Source: Zingiber officinale
Lineage: Eukaryota > Streptophyta > Magnoliopsida > Zingiberales > Zingiberaceae
NCBI RefSeq assembly: GCF_018446385.1
Contig: NC_055997.1
Span: forward strand, 39,312,254-39,376,253
DNA length: 64,000 bases
Direction: 5' to 3'
The first letter of the stretch is position 1, and the number at the start of each line of letters is the position of its first letter. The notes beneath the pieces were generated by a model that ran no database searches, was not told the DNA's origin, and saw only the letters and a list, made by a program, of their open reading frames with translations. A program made the position numbers and the translations under genes. This document shows, one piece after another, positions 35,107-46,097 of the stretch.

Positions 35107-36025
35107 TGTAGGACCGGGTAGGCCGGCTGGAGATGGTTGAGTTGCCTGAAACACTAAAACAATACCTTCTCGATCTTTCAACTCAGGTTAGCAGCAATAG
35201 CAATTAAAATTAAACAATAAAAAACTGAAGAAAGAGGCATCAGAATTTACTTGGTTACAACCTAGGTGATTGTTAATCCAAGACAAATGAAAGCTCTTGA
35301 AAAGTCTCCTTCGGTGAAGGCGAAGAAGCCTCTTACACTCATTAATAGCTCAGACTATTGCTAGAAAATGAATACACAAATTGTTATATCTTTCTTAGAT
35401 CCAGGGGTGTTTTTATAACCCCTAGAAAGACTTATCCGCAGGCTGAAGGTCCCTTCCATAGGACTGGAAGGCGCCTCCAGTGAGGCCAAAGGATAAAACT
35501 TTATCCTTTCCGCAACGGTCAGAATTGCTTGTCGAAGGCGCTTTCCATACCCATGGAAGAGGTCTTCCATGACTGGTTGAAGGCGCCTTCGGCCATTGAA
35601 GGCACCTTCTGCCTAAAGGTCATGGAGGCGCCTTTAACTCTTGTTAAAGGCGCCTCTAATAGCTCCATAGCTCCACTTTAGCTCTTCCGCTGCTCCGATC
35701 GCCTAGGTGGTTTCGGCCAACGAAATAGGGCTCACCCGAACCTAATTTATGGCCTTCTCCTTGAGCAGGCTTCTGCTGCGGCTTCTCATCCCTCGAACGT
35801 CGCACACGTCCTTCTCATCCACCGGTGTACTCTTTCGTAGCATCTTGTCCCTCGGATGCACTGAGCCCATCGACTCTCTCCTGTGGCGTCCTTCTCACTA
35901 GCCGCGTCTTCCGCTTGACTTCCTGTGCTCCTAAGCTCTTGCACATTTAGACACAGGGATCAAACCAAAATATAACCTAACATAACTTGGTTGATCGCAC
36001 CAAAAATAACCTTGGGGTTTCAACA
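35107..36025 (-). repeat. 3' LTR of element B
   Basis: Element-sense 3' LTR, followed on the right by the purine tract, read on the minus strand as AAAAAAGGGAGAGAT. Confidence 0.82.
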
Positions 36026-36613
36026 ATCTCTCCCTTTTTTGATGTGAGCAACCCAAGTTAAGTTAGGGTAAACTAACCATAAAGTAAAGATAATAAAATT
36101 GTAATTATGCAATAAAGTGCAAACAAAATTTTCAAATTTAACTTAAAATTTAAAATTTGAACTACTACCTCCCTCTAGACTTAATCTTCCCTTCTCTCTC
36201 TTTAATCACATAAAAATTGGGGTACAAAAAAAATATAAGGGTAACTTATCAGAAAAAATTTAGATTTTAAAAAATTTGAAAAAACTTATCAAGTTTTTGA
36301 CAAAATAATTTTGAATCTTTTGACAAACTTTGAAAAAAAAATTATTAAAGAAAAGTATAACGTCAATATTTTTATAAACTTTATGTTTAAAAAAAAATCT
36401 AAGTTATGAAATTGACAAAGATTGAAAATATTATTTTAATTAATTATTACATGTTTATCAGTTTATCAATTAAATATTCAATTCAGTAATTAGCTTCTAG
36501 GCTGTGGCGAGGCACTAGGTTTTCTTGGTTATTGGATCATCAATTACTTCTAGACAAAACCTCTTAAAGAATTTAAAGATTTAATTTTACTTTTTGAAAA
36601 CCTAACAGAAATT
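36026..36613 (-). other. Non-coding 3' interior of element B
   Basis: AT-rich; the shared block (minus strand) is at 36491-36540. No coding frame beyond the gag end. Confidence 0.5.
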
Positions 36614-38051
36614 TCAATTCAAATATTCTTTAGGAACCCAATATAGGTTTCTTCCTACTAGGTTAGTTAGAAATTTGGGGAGTACATAACTTTTTAGAAC
36701 TTTTCTAATTTGACCCCTGTGAAATCTAAGATACCGGCTTAGTCTTTTAAAATTTTGTGATTGAATGGTTAAACATGTATGATTTTCTAAGTTTTTTACT
36801 TGTGTCCTCAATTTATCATTTTCAATTTTTAATTTTTTAAAATCTTCTAACAGACAAGATTTGACTAAAATTATTTTTAATTCTTTGTTTTCTTTTTCAA
36901 GTTTACAACAGTCTTTAGTTAATAATTTAACAAATTTAACTAACTTGTCAGGTGGAAGAGATCTTACTTGACTTACCTTATCGATCTTGTCATTTGTAGC
37001 TCCCCCTAAATTGCTGTTATCTTCTGATGTAGCTCCCCTTCATCGATGCTCTTGATGCTCATTTCAGATGAGCTTGCTTCGTATTCGTCTTCTTGATGAC
37101 TTGCCATCAACGCAAGTCTGGGAAAGGCTTCAACCTCTGATTCGGACGATGTTTTGCCCCACATTGCCTTAAGGGTCTTGTGTTTGTTCATTTGGACGGG
37201 CTTCTTGTCTTTGCCTTTGTCCTTGTTCTTCAATTTAGGGTAGTTGTCTTTTACATACCCTTCTTCATTGTAGTGATAGCATCTGATTGTCCTTTTCTTT
37301 CTACCTTGCAAATGGTTAATTTTTCTAGATTTAAATAATTTCTTAAACTATCTTACCATCATTACCGTTTTGTTGTCGTCGAGAGAGAATTCTGAATCTT
37401 GTTCGTCTATCTTTGCCTTAAGGGCAATGTTGTGCTTCGGCTCTTTGGATTTGCACATCTCGTTTCATGGACTTCAAAAGTAGAAAATAATTCTTCTAAA
37501 GTAGTTGAATCTAAGTCCTTAGATATGTAATAAACATCTACTAATGATGCACATTCAGTATTTCAAGGAAATGCGTTAAGCGTGTGCTTTAGTGAATCTC
37601 AGTTACTTACCTTTTCTCCAAGATTCATGAGTCCAGTGATGAGCTCCTTGATCCTTGAATGAAGGTGTGCAACGATTTCGTCTTGTTCCAGTTTGATGTT
37701 GTTGATTTGGGTTCTGAGCAGATCCCGTCTTACGAGTTTCGCCTTTGAAGTTCCTTTGTGTAATTCTAGGAACTTCTCCTAGAGCTCCTTCGCAAACTCG
37801 TAGGCTCCGATCCGATTGACTTCTTGTGGCGGTAGAACGTTTAGCAGATGGAACTCTACTTTTTCGTTTGCCATGAAATCAACCTGCTCCTTTTTAGTCT
37901 AGTGGTATTTTTCTTTACCTTCGGGTTCTACAAAACCAAACTCTATTATTAAAAGTAATTCGAAATCAGTTTTAAAAAATACCTCCGTCTTCTTTTTCCA
38001 ATTGGCAAAATCCCCCTCGAACTTTGATGGGTGAATGCTTGATTTGGCCAT
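36614..38051 (-). pseudogene. Gag of element B, multiply broken
   Basis: ATG at 38049-38051 starts Met-Ala-Lys-Ser-Ser-Ile-His-Pro. The frame then decays through stops and shifts. In the piece 37006-37311 the zinc knuckle reads CYHYNEEGYVKDNYP: two of the three Cys and the His of the CCHC pattern are now Tyr, each explained by one transition. The C-terminal piece (36614-36811) ends NLVGRNLYWVPKEYLN, matching elements 1 and A. It is older or more heavily mutated than element 1. Confidence 0.72.
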
Positions 38052-38108
38052 CTCGTGTGCTTCATTCGGCGATTAGTCCTCCTGAAGCTATTAGACTCTA
38101 ATACCACT

Positions 38109-39003
38109 TGTAGAACCGGGTAGGCCGGTTGGAGAGGGTTGAGTTGCCTGAAACACTAAAACAATACATTCTCGATCTTTCAACTCAGGTTAGTAGCAAT
38201 AGCAATTAAAATTAAACAATAAGAAACTGAAGAAAGAGGCACCAGAATTTACTTGGTTACAACTTAGGTGGTTGTTAATCCAAGACAAATGAAAGCTCTT
38301 GAAAAGTCTCTTCGATAAAGGTGGAGAAGCATCTTATACTCATTAATAGCTCAGACTATTGCTAGGAAATGAATACATAAGTTGTTATATTTTTCCTAGG
38401 TCCAGGGGGCTTTTTATAGCCCCTGGAAAAACTTATCCTCAGGTTGAAGGCACCTTCCATAGGGCTGGAAGGTGCCTCCATTGAGGCCAAAGGATAAAAA
38501 TTTATCCTTTCCGTAATGGCCAGAATTTCCTATCAAAGGCACCTTCCATGGCTGGTTGAAGGAGCCTTCAACAATTGAAGGCACCTTCTGCCTGAAGGTC
38601 GCGGAGGCGCCTTCAACTCCTGTGGAAGGTGCCTCTAGTAGCTCCATAGCTCCACTTTAGCTCTTCCGCTGCTTCGATCGCCTACGTGATTTCGGCCAAT
38701 GGAATAGGGCTCACCAAAATTCAATTTCTGGCCTTCTTCTCAAGCAGGCTTCCGATTCGACTTCTCATCCCTCAAACGTTGCGCACGTCCTTTCGTCCAC
38801 TGGTGTACTCTTCTGCAGTATCTCATCCCTTGGACGCATCGAGCCCGTCGGCTCTCTCCCGTGCCGTCCTTCTCGCTAGCCGCGTCTTCTGCTCAACTTC
38901 CTGTGCTCCTAAGCTCCTGCACATTTAGACACAGGGATCAAACCAAAACAGGACCTAACATAACTTGGTTGATCACGTCAAAAATAGCCTTGGGGTTCTA
39001 ACA
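38109..39003 (-). repeat. 5' LTR of element B
   Basis: 895 bp. It matches 35107-36025 with a few small indels, such as the stretch near 38530-38545 that is shorter than in the other copy. The start of A's gag (cat at 39013-39015 on the plus strand) lies just beyond. Confidence 0.8.
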
Positions 39004-39074
39004 CGGTCCGGCCATCGTCTCGTTACTTCAGTCGACAGTTAGTCCTTCTGAGGCATCCTGACTTTGATACCACT

Positions 39075-39565
39075 TGTGAATAGCCCCTGCACAAATTAAG
39101 CAAAACAACCTTTCTCGAACAAATAACTCAATTAAAATAATACTTGCATATAAGAAATACTAAAAAGACTAAGAGACAGAGTCATCGAAGTTTTACTTAG
39201 TTACAACCGGAGAGGTTGTTAATCCAAGAAAGTTAAAGTGCACTAAAATTCTCCTTCAGACGGAGAAGCTTCTTTACAGCAATGGAAGTGCAGAAATAGA
39301 AAGCTAAAATAGAATAGTGGATGTGTACAAGTGTTGTTTCACAATTTCTTATTGTTGTTTAGCTTCTGGGAGCAAGACTATTTATATAGCCCTGGTCGGG
39401 GCACCTGGAAGCATTCCAGGTGCCTGGAATGGGATAAAACCTTATCCCCGATGCAACGGTCAAAGACCACATCGAAAGTGATAAAACTTGGGTTCTAGGC
39501 GCTCGGACCTGGTCCGAGTGCTTAGAATCCAGGTGATTCCGGGTGCCCGAGCATGGTCCAGACCT
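39075..39565 (-). repeat. Truncated 5' LTR of element A
   Basis: Matches about 32039-32510 of the left LTR, then similarity stops where copia-3 sequence begins. No boundary motif was found, so a deletion or recombination joined the two. Confidence 0.7.
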
Positions 39566-39639
39566 GTTGAAAAAGAGGAATAGACAGGAAAGTGGAAACT
39601 TTCAAAGCAAGGCTTGTTGAAAAAGGGAAACCTTTTATC

Positions 39640-40384
39640 GGTAGTCATGCTTAAGTCTATCCGGATTCTTTTATCTATTTAGCAAGTGGATGTCAAGACA
39701 ACTTTCCTTAATGGAAGTCTTGAAGAAAACATCCATATAAAGCAACCAGAAGAGTTTATTGCAAAGAGCAAAGAGCATCTTGTGTGTAAGCTCAATCAGT
39801 TTATGGACTGAAGTAAAGCTTCAAGGTCTTGGAACATCCGGTTTAATAAAGTAATCCAGACTTGTGAATTTATTTTATAACCGAATGAGTTTTGTGTATA
39901 CAAGAAGTGTGATGGAAACGTGGTGGTATTTCTTGTACTATACGTAGATAACATTTTTGGTAGTTGGAAACAATATCAAAGTGTTGTCAGAAGTAAGGGT
40001 ATGGTTGTCCAAACAATTCGATATGAAAGACTTAGGAGAATGCATATATTCTTCGGATCAAAGGGATCGCAAGAAAAGAATATATTTTACTTATCCCAAG
40101 CTTCATATATTGAAATAATCCTTGCTCGTTTTAGCATGCAGAACTCCAAGAAAAGGTTTCTTACCTTTTCGGCATGGAGTAGCTTTATCTAAAGAGATGT
40201 CTCCGAAGACATCAAAGTAGATAGAGGAAATGAAGGCAGTTCCTTATGCTTCGGCTGTCGGAAGCCTAATGTATGCTATGCACGAGATAAGAAATCTGTT
40301 TTGTCGAAGGCATAGTTAGCAGATATCTAAGTAACCCTGGACAAAGACATTGGACTGCAGTAAAGCATATATTAAAGTACCTTA
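39640..40384 (+). pseudogene. Copia-3 reverse transcriptase fragment
   Basis: Plus-strand pieces read VMLKSIRILLSI, then [32 protein letters not shown] and, after a shift, QASYIEIILARFSMQNSKK. A stretch between ILLSI and QVDVKTT is missing relative to other copia RTs here. The catalytic box is YVDN, not YVDD (GAT to AAT). Several stops and at least one frameshift confirm a dead copy. It ends at the CCTTA target (40380-40384). Confidence 0.8.
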
Positions 40385-40854
40385 TGTTAGGACCAAAAGT
40401 AGCTAGAGGGGGGGTGAATAGCTCGTCGCGTTCGCTCGTTGCTCGTTCCTTCAAAGATGTGCAGCAGAAATACAAAGAAACAATCACACAACGCTAACAC
40501 GGTTGGTTTACTTGGTATCCACCTCACAAGAGGTGACTAATCCAAGGATCCACACCAACACACACACCCTCCACTAAATAAAACTCTCCTTTATGGTAAC
40601 TACCAAGGGCGGAGAAGTCCTACAAGACTCAATACAAGAAGAGAGGGAAAGGATACAAGAAATACAAGCTTACAAGCTTACAATGAGTATAAACCCTAAC
40701 CCTAGCTTCTCTTCTTGGCTTTGATCCGCCTCTTGACTTGGAAAACTTCCAAGATCCTTCAAGAACTGGCGATCTGAGCTTTGTGAGCGCTGTGGAGCGA
40801 GAAATCTGGAGTGAATCGGAGAAGAGATGCCGAAGGAAATGAACGCCTGCGGCC

Positions 40855-41160
40855 TTTATCGACGCCAACGGTCGGATCCCGATCGATTCGAATGTTCCCA
40901 ATCGATCGGGGAGGCTTTGGATCGATCCACGGATCGATCCAGAGCGCCTCTGTGCTATGGAAAAGCGCCTGGATCGATCCATGGATCGATCCAGCGCTTA
41001 TCACGCGAAGCAGCCGCGTCCCAATCGATCCACTGATCGATTGGAACATCTGGATCGATCCACGGATCGATCCAGAGGCTCTTTGTTCGCTTAGGAGAAG
41101 CCTGAATCGATCCACTGATCGATCCAGCTCCTGGATCGATCCACTGATCGATCCAACACT
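40855..41160. repeat. Array of paired ATCGAT palindromes
   Basis: By my count fourteen ATCGAT cores occur in about 300 bp, mostly in pairs such as GGATCGATCCA-NN-GATCGATCC. Each core is a 10-bp palindrome (GGATCGATCC) and each pair is roughly self-complementary too. The right LTR has the same array at about 46605-46870 with several altered members. A smaller set is at 42716-42896. Confidence 0.9.
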
Positions 41161-41464
41161 TGGTTTTTGCCCAAAACCAAGTTTCAAGCCTCTCAAACCA
41201 ACATCCGGTCAACCTTGACCTGTTAGTACATCATGCCTAGCATCTGGTCACTTCTTTGACCTGCTAGGACTTCCCACCAAGTGTCTGGTCAATCCCTTTG
41301 ACCCACTTAGACTTTTCTATTCATGCCAAGTATCTGGTCACTCCCTTGACCTACTTGGACTTCCATCAGATTTCCTCGTGCCAAGTATCCAGTCAATCCT
41401 TTGACCTACTTGGACTTCCCAACACCAGATGTCCGATCATCCTTGATCCATCTGGATTTTCCCT

Positions 41465-41712
41465 TGCCTGGCTTCACTCACCAGGACTTTCACCTACCTT
41501 CACTCACTAGGGTTTTCCATCTGCCTAGCTTCACTCACTAGGGTTTTCCTTCTGCCTGGCTTCACTCACCAGGACTTTCACCTAGCTTCACTCACTAGGG
41601 TTTTCACCTGGTTTCACTCACCAGGACTTTCACCTAGCTTCACTTACTAGGGTTTTCCTTCTGCCTAGCTTCACTCACCAGGACTTTCACCTAGCTTCAC
41701 TCACTAGGACTT
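41465..41712. repeat. TTCACTCAC minisatellite in LTR
   Basis: Alternating units 'cctggcttcactcaccagg' with 'actttcaccta' and 'gcttcactcactaggg' with 'ttttcc' recur through the tract; the other LTR has it at 47183-47428. Upstream (41225-41460) a longer unit around 'caagtatctggtcactccc' with 'ttgacctacttggac' repeats. Confidence 0.85.
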
Positions 41713-41849
41713 CCCTGTCAAGTATCCGGTCAATCTTGACCTACTTGACTCTTCTTCAATCAATTTCTTATTGTCAAACATCTAAACTCAAACCAAGACT
41801 CAGCTTGGTCACCCAGGTCAACCTTGACCTGAGGGATGTTGCACCAACA

Positions 41850-44182
41850 ATCTCCCCCTTTTTGATATTTGACAATATCACAATAACACTTACAATACCA
41901 CATGTAAGTTAGGCTAATCCTATAGCCTCAATCTTCATGCCACTAGGTAATGAACATATAAATTAAGCTCTTCATTCTCCCCCTACGAGGGCACACTCCC
42001 TCTAGGTAATGAAAGCCTAACTTACACTCATTCATAGGTCCTTTCATTCTCCCCCTATTGGCACACATCAACCCATCTTTGGGCACACATCAACCCATGC
42101 CCCAATTTTGGGTACACATCAACAAATCCATTTGTTGACGACTCTCCCCCTGAAGAGTTACTCATTGGTGTTCACAACATCACTCGTTGTGATCAACACG
42201 ATAATGAAGGTTCCATACCCTTCATTTATCCTTAACTTCTCCCTCAATGTAGACAAATACCCAACCTTGAGCATTATCTAACCACTTGAGTTCCCACTTG
42301 AAATAATGAGGATATCCACTCCCCATTTCAAGTTCAAAAGCTCATACATGAGCATTTTCTTTAAAGAAGGTTAACCACCTTCCAAGGTTCATGAAAAGTA
42401 ATTTTTCATGTCTTTAAAGAGTCCCTCCCCCTAAAGACATGGCGGTAACTTCTGTCATTGCACCAACAATGACTTGGAATCCCTAATTCTTTAGGAAACC
42501 CAAATTTAGAAGTTTTGAGGTTCAAATACTCAAAATTTGAAACAAACCTCAACCTAAACTTCAATGAAGCCTTCCTTAACCAATCCATCCTTGTTTTCAC
42601 ATGAAAACACCCTTTGTGTGTATACAAATGTATTTTAGGGGTTTGGAATGGTTACCTAGACTCAAAGAGGTTCAAAGATGCTGAAATCAAACCTTCCCAG
42701 CCAAAATCAGCAACTTGGATCGATTGGAGTTGGGTTCCAATCGATTGAACCTTTCTGAATCGATCCACTGATCGATTCAGACTACCGGATCGATCGGTCG
42801 ATCGATCCAAATCCTCCCAATTGGAGATGTTCGAATCGATCCACGGATCGATTCGGCACTCAATCGATCCATGGATCGATCGAGTTCGATAGTTGCTGAA
42901 ATTCCATTTCACTCCAGAAACCCTAGAAAATTCTACAAAAATCCAAAATTATGAAATTTCGTGTAGACATTATTTAGGGCATACTTAATCATGGAAAAAT
43001 AGCTTTATATGAAAATACATCATATTTTCAAAGATTGACACAAACTTGAAAACTTGCAAAAACTTTAGTGTTTTTCTTCAAGTTTGTGTCTAACTATTCA
43101 ATGGTGATTACTATCAAAAGATAGCCTTCACCAAGGTTTTCCAAAAACATTTTAAAAATATTTTCAAAACCAATATCCCATCATGTTCCTTGGGCATAAT
43201 GCACATGACTTGTACATTAGCTTTCCCAATGATGGGAAAACACATAACTATGTGTTTTGATGAACCTAAAACTCAAAAGAATGCACTAAATCAACATGTT
43301 GAGTTTTGTTCATCATCCTAACATCTCACTTGTATCTAATGTGCACTAATCACATACAAGTCACCTTATAGTCTTTGTGAGATGTAGATTTTGGTTTTTG
43401 CCCTAATCTAGGGATCATGCATATCTATCTAGGCATTTTAGAAATATTAGTCATCCACCTAGGATGTCACTTGTCAATAAGTGTCGTTAAATGCCATTCG
43501 TCCTTAATTACAAGGAATTAAACTTAATGCATGATTATGTTATGGCATACATCAAAAGAAAATAATTTTCAAAAGAAAATATCCTATTACTACATGATGT
43601 ATGAATGTCATGACATGATATTTTTGGATTTTTCATAATAAAACATGAATGCAAAACTAGACATGATGTCATGGCATATGATGGGCAAACAATCATGGCA
43701 AGATTTAGCATAAATAAAATATACCTAGATTAACTATCTAAGTATCCTTAAAGTCTTAGCTAAACTTACAACTTAAACCTAGATTGCCCTAAAGTGCTAC
43801 AAGAGAATGCCAAAGCCTAAATTGGCATTTCTAATTTCCTTGATTTAATGTATGCCAATTGAAAATAAACATGTCCTCAAATGTTGGCATATTCCATTTT
43901 TCCTCAAGAGTGATTACATAAATCAAGGCCCGGATTGCCTTAAATTTCCAAGAGAATACCAAAATCCCAACTTGGTATTTCTCAAGGTTTTCCCAATTTG
44001 TGCCATTTTAGATTAAAATCAATTCTTCCACCATTAGGCACATTTTACTCTTTCAAGGAGTAAACAAAGATCCACTTCATTTTCAAAGGTTAACAAAAAC
44101 CTTGAAAATGCTCCTTGAGTGTCAATTTCCTCAAAGTCAGGTTAACTACCCTTCTAATCGGAGTTGACACTCTCTAACCCAT
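41850..44182 (-). other. Long non-coding 3' interior of the young gag-only element
   Basis: Begins next to the LTR with the purine tract (minus strand: AAAAAGGGGGAGAT, 41850-41863). It contains CCCCCT-rich bits at 41975-42140, a second ATCGAT cluster at 42716-42896, and AT-rich remainder. No pol motif. Two small minus-strand frames (42406-42627, 42652-42912) are not convincing; the second is made of the palindromes. Confidence 0.6.
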
Positions 44183-45964
44183 CTATGGGGTAGAGAAGAT
44201 GCTCCTAGGAACCCAACACCTATTGGTGCTCCTTGGATGCTCTAGGTACTCGCTAGGGATAACTTCCCTAAATACCTTCCTAGTGACCTTGTTGGGCTTC
44301 TTAGAAGCCTTGGTCACAGTTTCTAGGTCAACTCTAGGGATAACCTCCCTTGTGACCTTGTTTGTGACTTTCTTAGACTTCTTAGAAGTCTTAGTCACAT
44401 TTATTGCAAAAATACTCTTAGGGATGACTTCCCTAGTATTTTTGGCTTGACCACTAGACCTAGGGTTTGTTCCATAACTATATGGAACTCTATGGTAAGA
44501 GGGCACATCCTTCTTAGCCTTTGGTTTGTATCCCAAACCTCTATGGCCATTGGATGGCTTTTGTACCCCTAAACCTAGGTTATGCTCATTTTGCCCTAAT
44601 AGGATATTTTCCATCCTTTTTAGGGTCTTTTCCATTTTATCAAGTCTTGACCTCAAGACTTGATTTTCCATCACTAAGTCCTTAGTTTTTGGTTTTCCAT
44701 TAAGTTCATGAGCATTTTTGTGCCTAGGCTTGTAGATACAATCCTTAGAGTTCTTGCCTAGACTTTTACTTACATTCCTAGCCTTAGGTGTAGTAGTTTT
44801 AGCATGAAAAGCTATATGTTTTTCTTTAACGCTATCATGCTTTCTATTTTCATGGTAAATAGCATTAAAATGATATAAGTTAGAACTATCATGTTTTTTA
44901 CCATAATGTAAAGGGGTAGACTCAATAAATGTTACCTTCTTCTTTACCTTGGAGGCTCCCCCTTGACGAATGCCTCCTTGAGCCTTGACCATCTTCTTCC
45001 CCTTGGGGCATTGACTTCGGTAATGCCCTTTTTGGTTGCAAGAAAAGCACACAATGTGCTCCTTGCTCCTTTTATTAGGATGGTCTCCTTGGGCTCGCCT
45101 TGCCCTTTGTGCCACTTGGCCCTTCTTTTTGGCCAATTTAGGGCACTTGCTCGTGTAGTGCCCATGTTCCCTACACTCAAAGCATATAATATGATTTTTA
45201 TTTTTAATTGAAATATTTATACCTTTGCTTGTAGGGGTGGCATCTTTCCCTTTGGATCCGGAGGTAGAAGCTTCCTCTTGATCCGATCTTGATTCTCCTC
45301 CATTTGATTTTTCTTGACTCGTAGAGGTAGAAGCTTCTTCAATCTCTTCATCTCTTGACCCGGATGTAGAAGCTTCTCCTTCTTCTTGATCCGGTGTCAC
45401 CAAGGATTGCTCCCCCTCAATCCTAGAGGTGGAGGCTTCATCATCTTGAATATGAAACAAGGAGTATGCTCCCTCCTTGTTCCCTTCGTTGCATTCCCTT
45501 GAAGATGAAGCTTCTTCTTGAACTTCTTCTTCGGAGGTTGAGCATCTCTTAACCTCGGAGTCTTCCTCTTGGTCTTGATCCAATGAGTCGCCCTCTTTGG
45601 TTTCTCCTTGATTTGGTACAGTGGAGGGGATCTCATGAATTCTTGCCAATTTGCTCCAAAGCTCCTTGGCATCTTCAAACTCTCCAATTTGTTCCAAGAT
45701 GTTGCTTGGCAATAAATTGACCAAAAGCTTGGTCACTTTGTCATTTGCCTCACATCTTTGGATTTGGTCTTTGCTCCACTTGCTCCTTTTGAGTACTTTG
45801 CCCTTGGAATTTGTGGGAGCTTCAAAACCTTCCATGAGAGCAAACCATTGCTCTATCTCCATCATAAGAAAATTTTCGATTCTTGATTTCCAAGAATCGA
45901 AGCTTGTAGATGAATATGGTGGAGCCACCCTTGTGTCAAATCCAAGTCCATCTTGGAATTTCAT
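44183..45964 (-). CDS. Intact copia-type Gag, 593 aa, two zinc knuckles
   Basis: The first in-frame ATG is 45962-45964. The frame is also open upstream through the primer site to 46096, but only from a GTG, which I do not use. The N-terminal part has a UBN2-like capsid region (FDSWKSRIENFLMMEIEQW, EFEDAKELWSKLARIHE). An acidic Ser/Thr/Glu stretch with repeated EEASTSG follows. Then come two CCHC knuckles at about residues 261-274 (CFECREHGHYTSKC) and 306-319 (CFSCNQKGHYRSQC), a Lys-rich linker, a short coiled coil, and a C-terminus with repeated VTREVIP-like units ending CWVPRSIFSTP. No stop or shift. As a capsid/RNA-packaging protein it could work in trans, but the element has no pol. Confidence 0.88.
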   Translation of the reverse strand: MKFQDGLGFDTRVAPPYSSTSFDSWKSRIENFLMMEIEQWFALMEGFEAPTNSKGKVLKRSKWSKDQIQRCEANDKVTKLLVNLLPSNILEQIGEFEDAKELWSKLARIHEIPSTVPNQGETKEGDSLDQDQEEDSEVKRCSTSEEEVQEEASSSRECNEGNKEGAYSLFHIQDDEASTSRIEGEQSLVTPDQEEGEASTSGSRDEEIEEASTSTSQEKSNGGESRSDQEEASTSGSKGKDATPTSKGINISIKNKNHIICFECREHGHYTSKCPKLAKKKGQVAQRARRAQGDHPNKRSKEHIVCFSCNQKGHYRSQCPKGKKMVKAQGGIRQGGASKVKKKVTFIESTPLHYGKKHDSSNLYHFNAIYHENRKHDSVKEKHIAFHAKTTTPKARNVSKSLGKNSKDCIYKPRHKNAHELNGKPKTKDLVMENQVLRSRLDKMEKTLKRMENILLGQNEHNLGLGVQKPSNGHRGLGYKPKAKKDVPSYHRVPYSYGTNPRSSGQAKNTREVIPKSIFAINVTKTSKKSKKVTNKVTREVIPRVDLETVTKASKKPNKVTRKVFREVIPSEYLEHPRSTNRCWVPRSIFSTP

Positions 45965-46083
45965 CTTGAAGTTGAGCTTGATAAAATCTTGAACTTGAAG
46001 AATTTGCTCCAACTTCTTCACCCCTCTAGCTTTTCTTGTTATGCTTGACCCTTCCGGCGATGATTCCGGTGAAGAGCGGCCTC

Positions 46084-46097
46084 GCTCTGATACCACT
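46084..46097 (-). promoter_or_regulatory. Primer binding site of the young gag-only element
   Basis: On the minus strand AGTGGTATCAGAG follows the LTR end directly, of the initiator Met-tRNA type. Confidence 0.88.

Larger units (their letters stand above)
35107..39003 (-). mobile_element. Gag-only LTR retrotransposon B inserted in element A gag
   Basis: LTRs 35107-36025 (919 bp) and 38109-39003 (895 bp), with TGTAG(G/A)ACCGGG on the left and GGGGTTTCAACA or GGGGTTCTAACA on the right. Flanks CAGTC (35102-35106) and CGGTC (39004-39008) form a 5-bp target duplication with one G/A mismatch. Primer site (minus strand TGGTATTAGAG) adjoins 38108. Only gag is encoded. It landed in A's gag just after the Met-Ala-Gly-Pro codons. 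Confidence 0.82.
32000..39565 (-). mobile_element. Gag-only LTR retrotransposon A, split by element B, 5' LTR truncated
   Basis: The element-sense 3' LTR is 32000-32997 (ends TGTTTGGACCC and GGTACCAACA). The 5' LTR starts at 39075 and is cut at about 39565 where copia-3 sequence begins. It also lacks the first 40 bp or so (including the G-run) of the left copy. Primer site: minus-strand TGGTATCAAAG beside 39074. Gag is the only coding region. Element B occupies 35107-39003. The same family as element 1, judged by LTR start (GGTACCCCAAGG versus GGAACCCCAAGG), gag and the shared interior block. Confidence 0.8.
40385..41849 (-). repeat. 3' LTR of the young gag-only element
   Basis: Starts TGTTAGGACCAAAAG with a run of 7 G at 40408-40414, and ends GTTGCACCAACA. 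It contains the ATCGAT palindrome array (40855-41160) and tandem tracts (41225-41460 and 41465-41712). Peptides rich in 'WIDPWIDP' or 'DRSTDRS' read from it are products of the repeat. Confidence 0.93.

Noticed and set aside
40759-41218. Overlapping 'WIDPWIDP' and 'DRSTDRS' proteins on both strands (also 46390-46926)
   Set aside because: All frames are open because the ATCGAT palindrome array lacks stops; they lie in LTRs and have no start context or conservation as proteins.
41465-41712. CRISPR-like direct repeats
   Set aside because: The units are a degenerate LTR minisatellite without uniform spacers, in a eukaryotic genome and duplicated exactly in the partner LTR.
45965-46096. Gag of the young element starting at 46096
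   Set aside because: The codon is GTG inside the primer binding site; the first ATG in frame is 45964.
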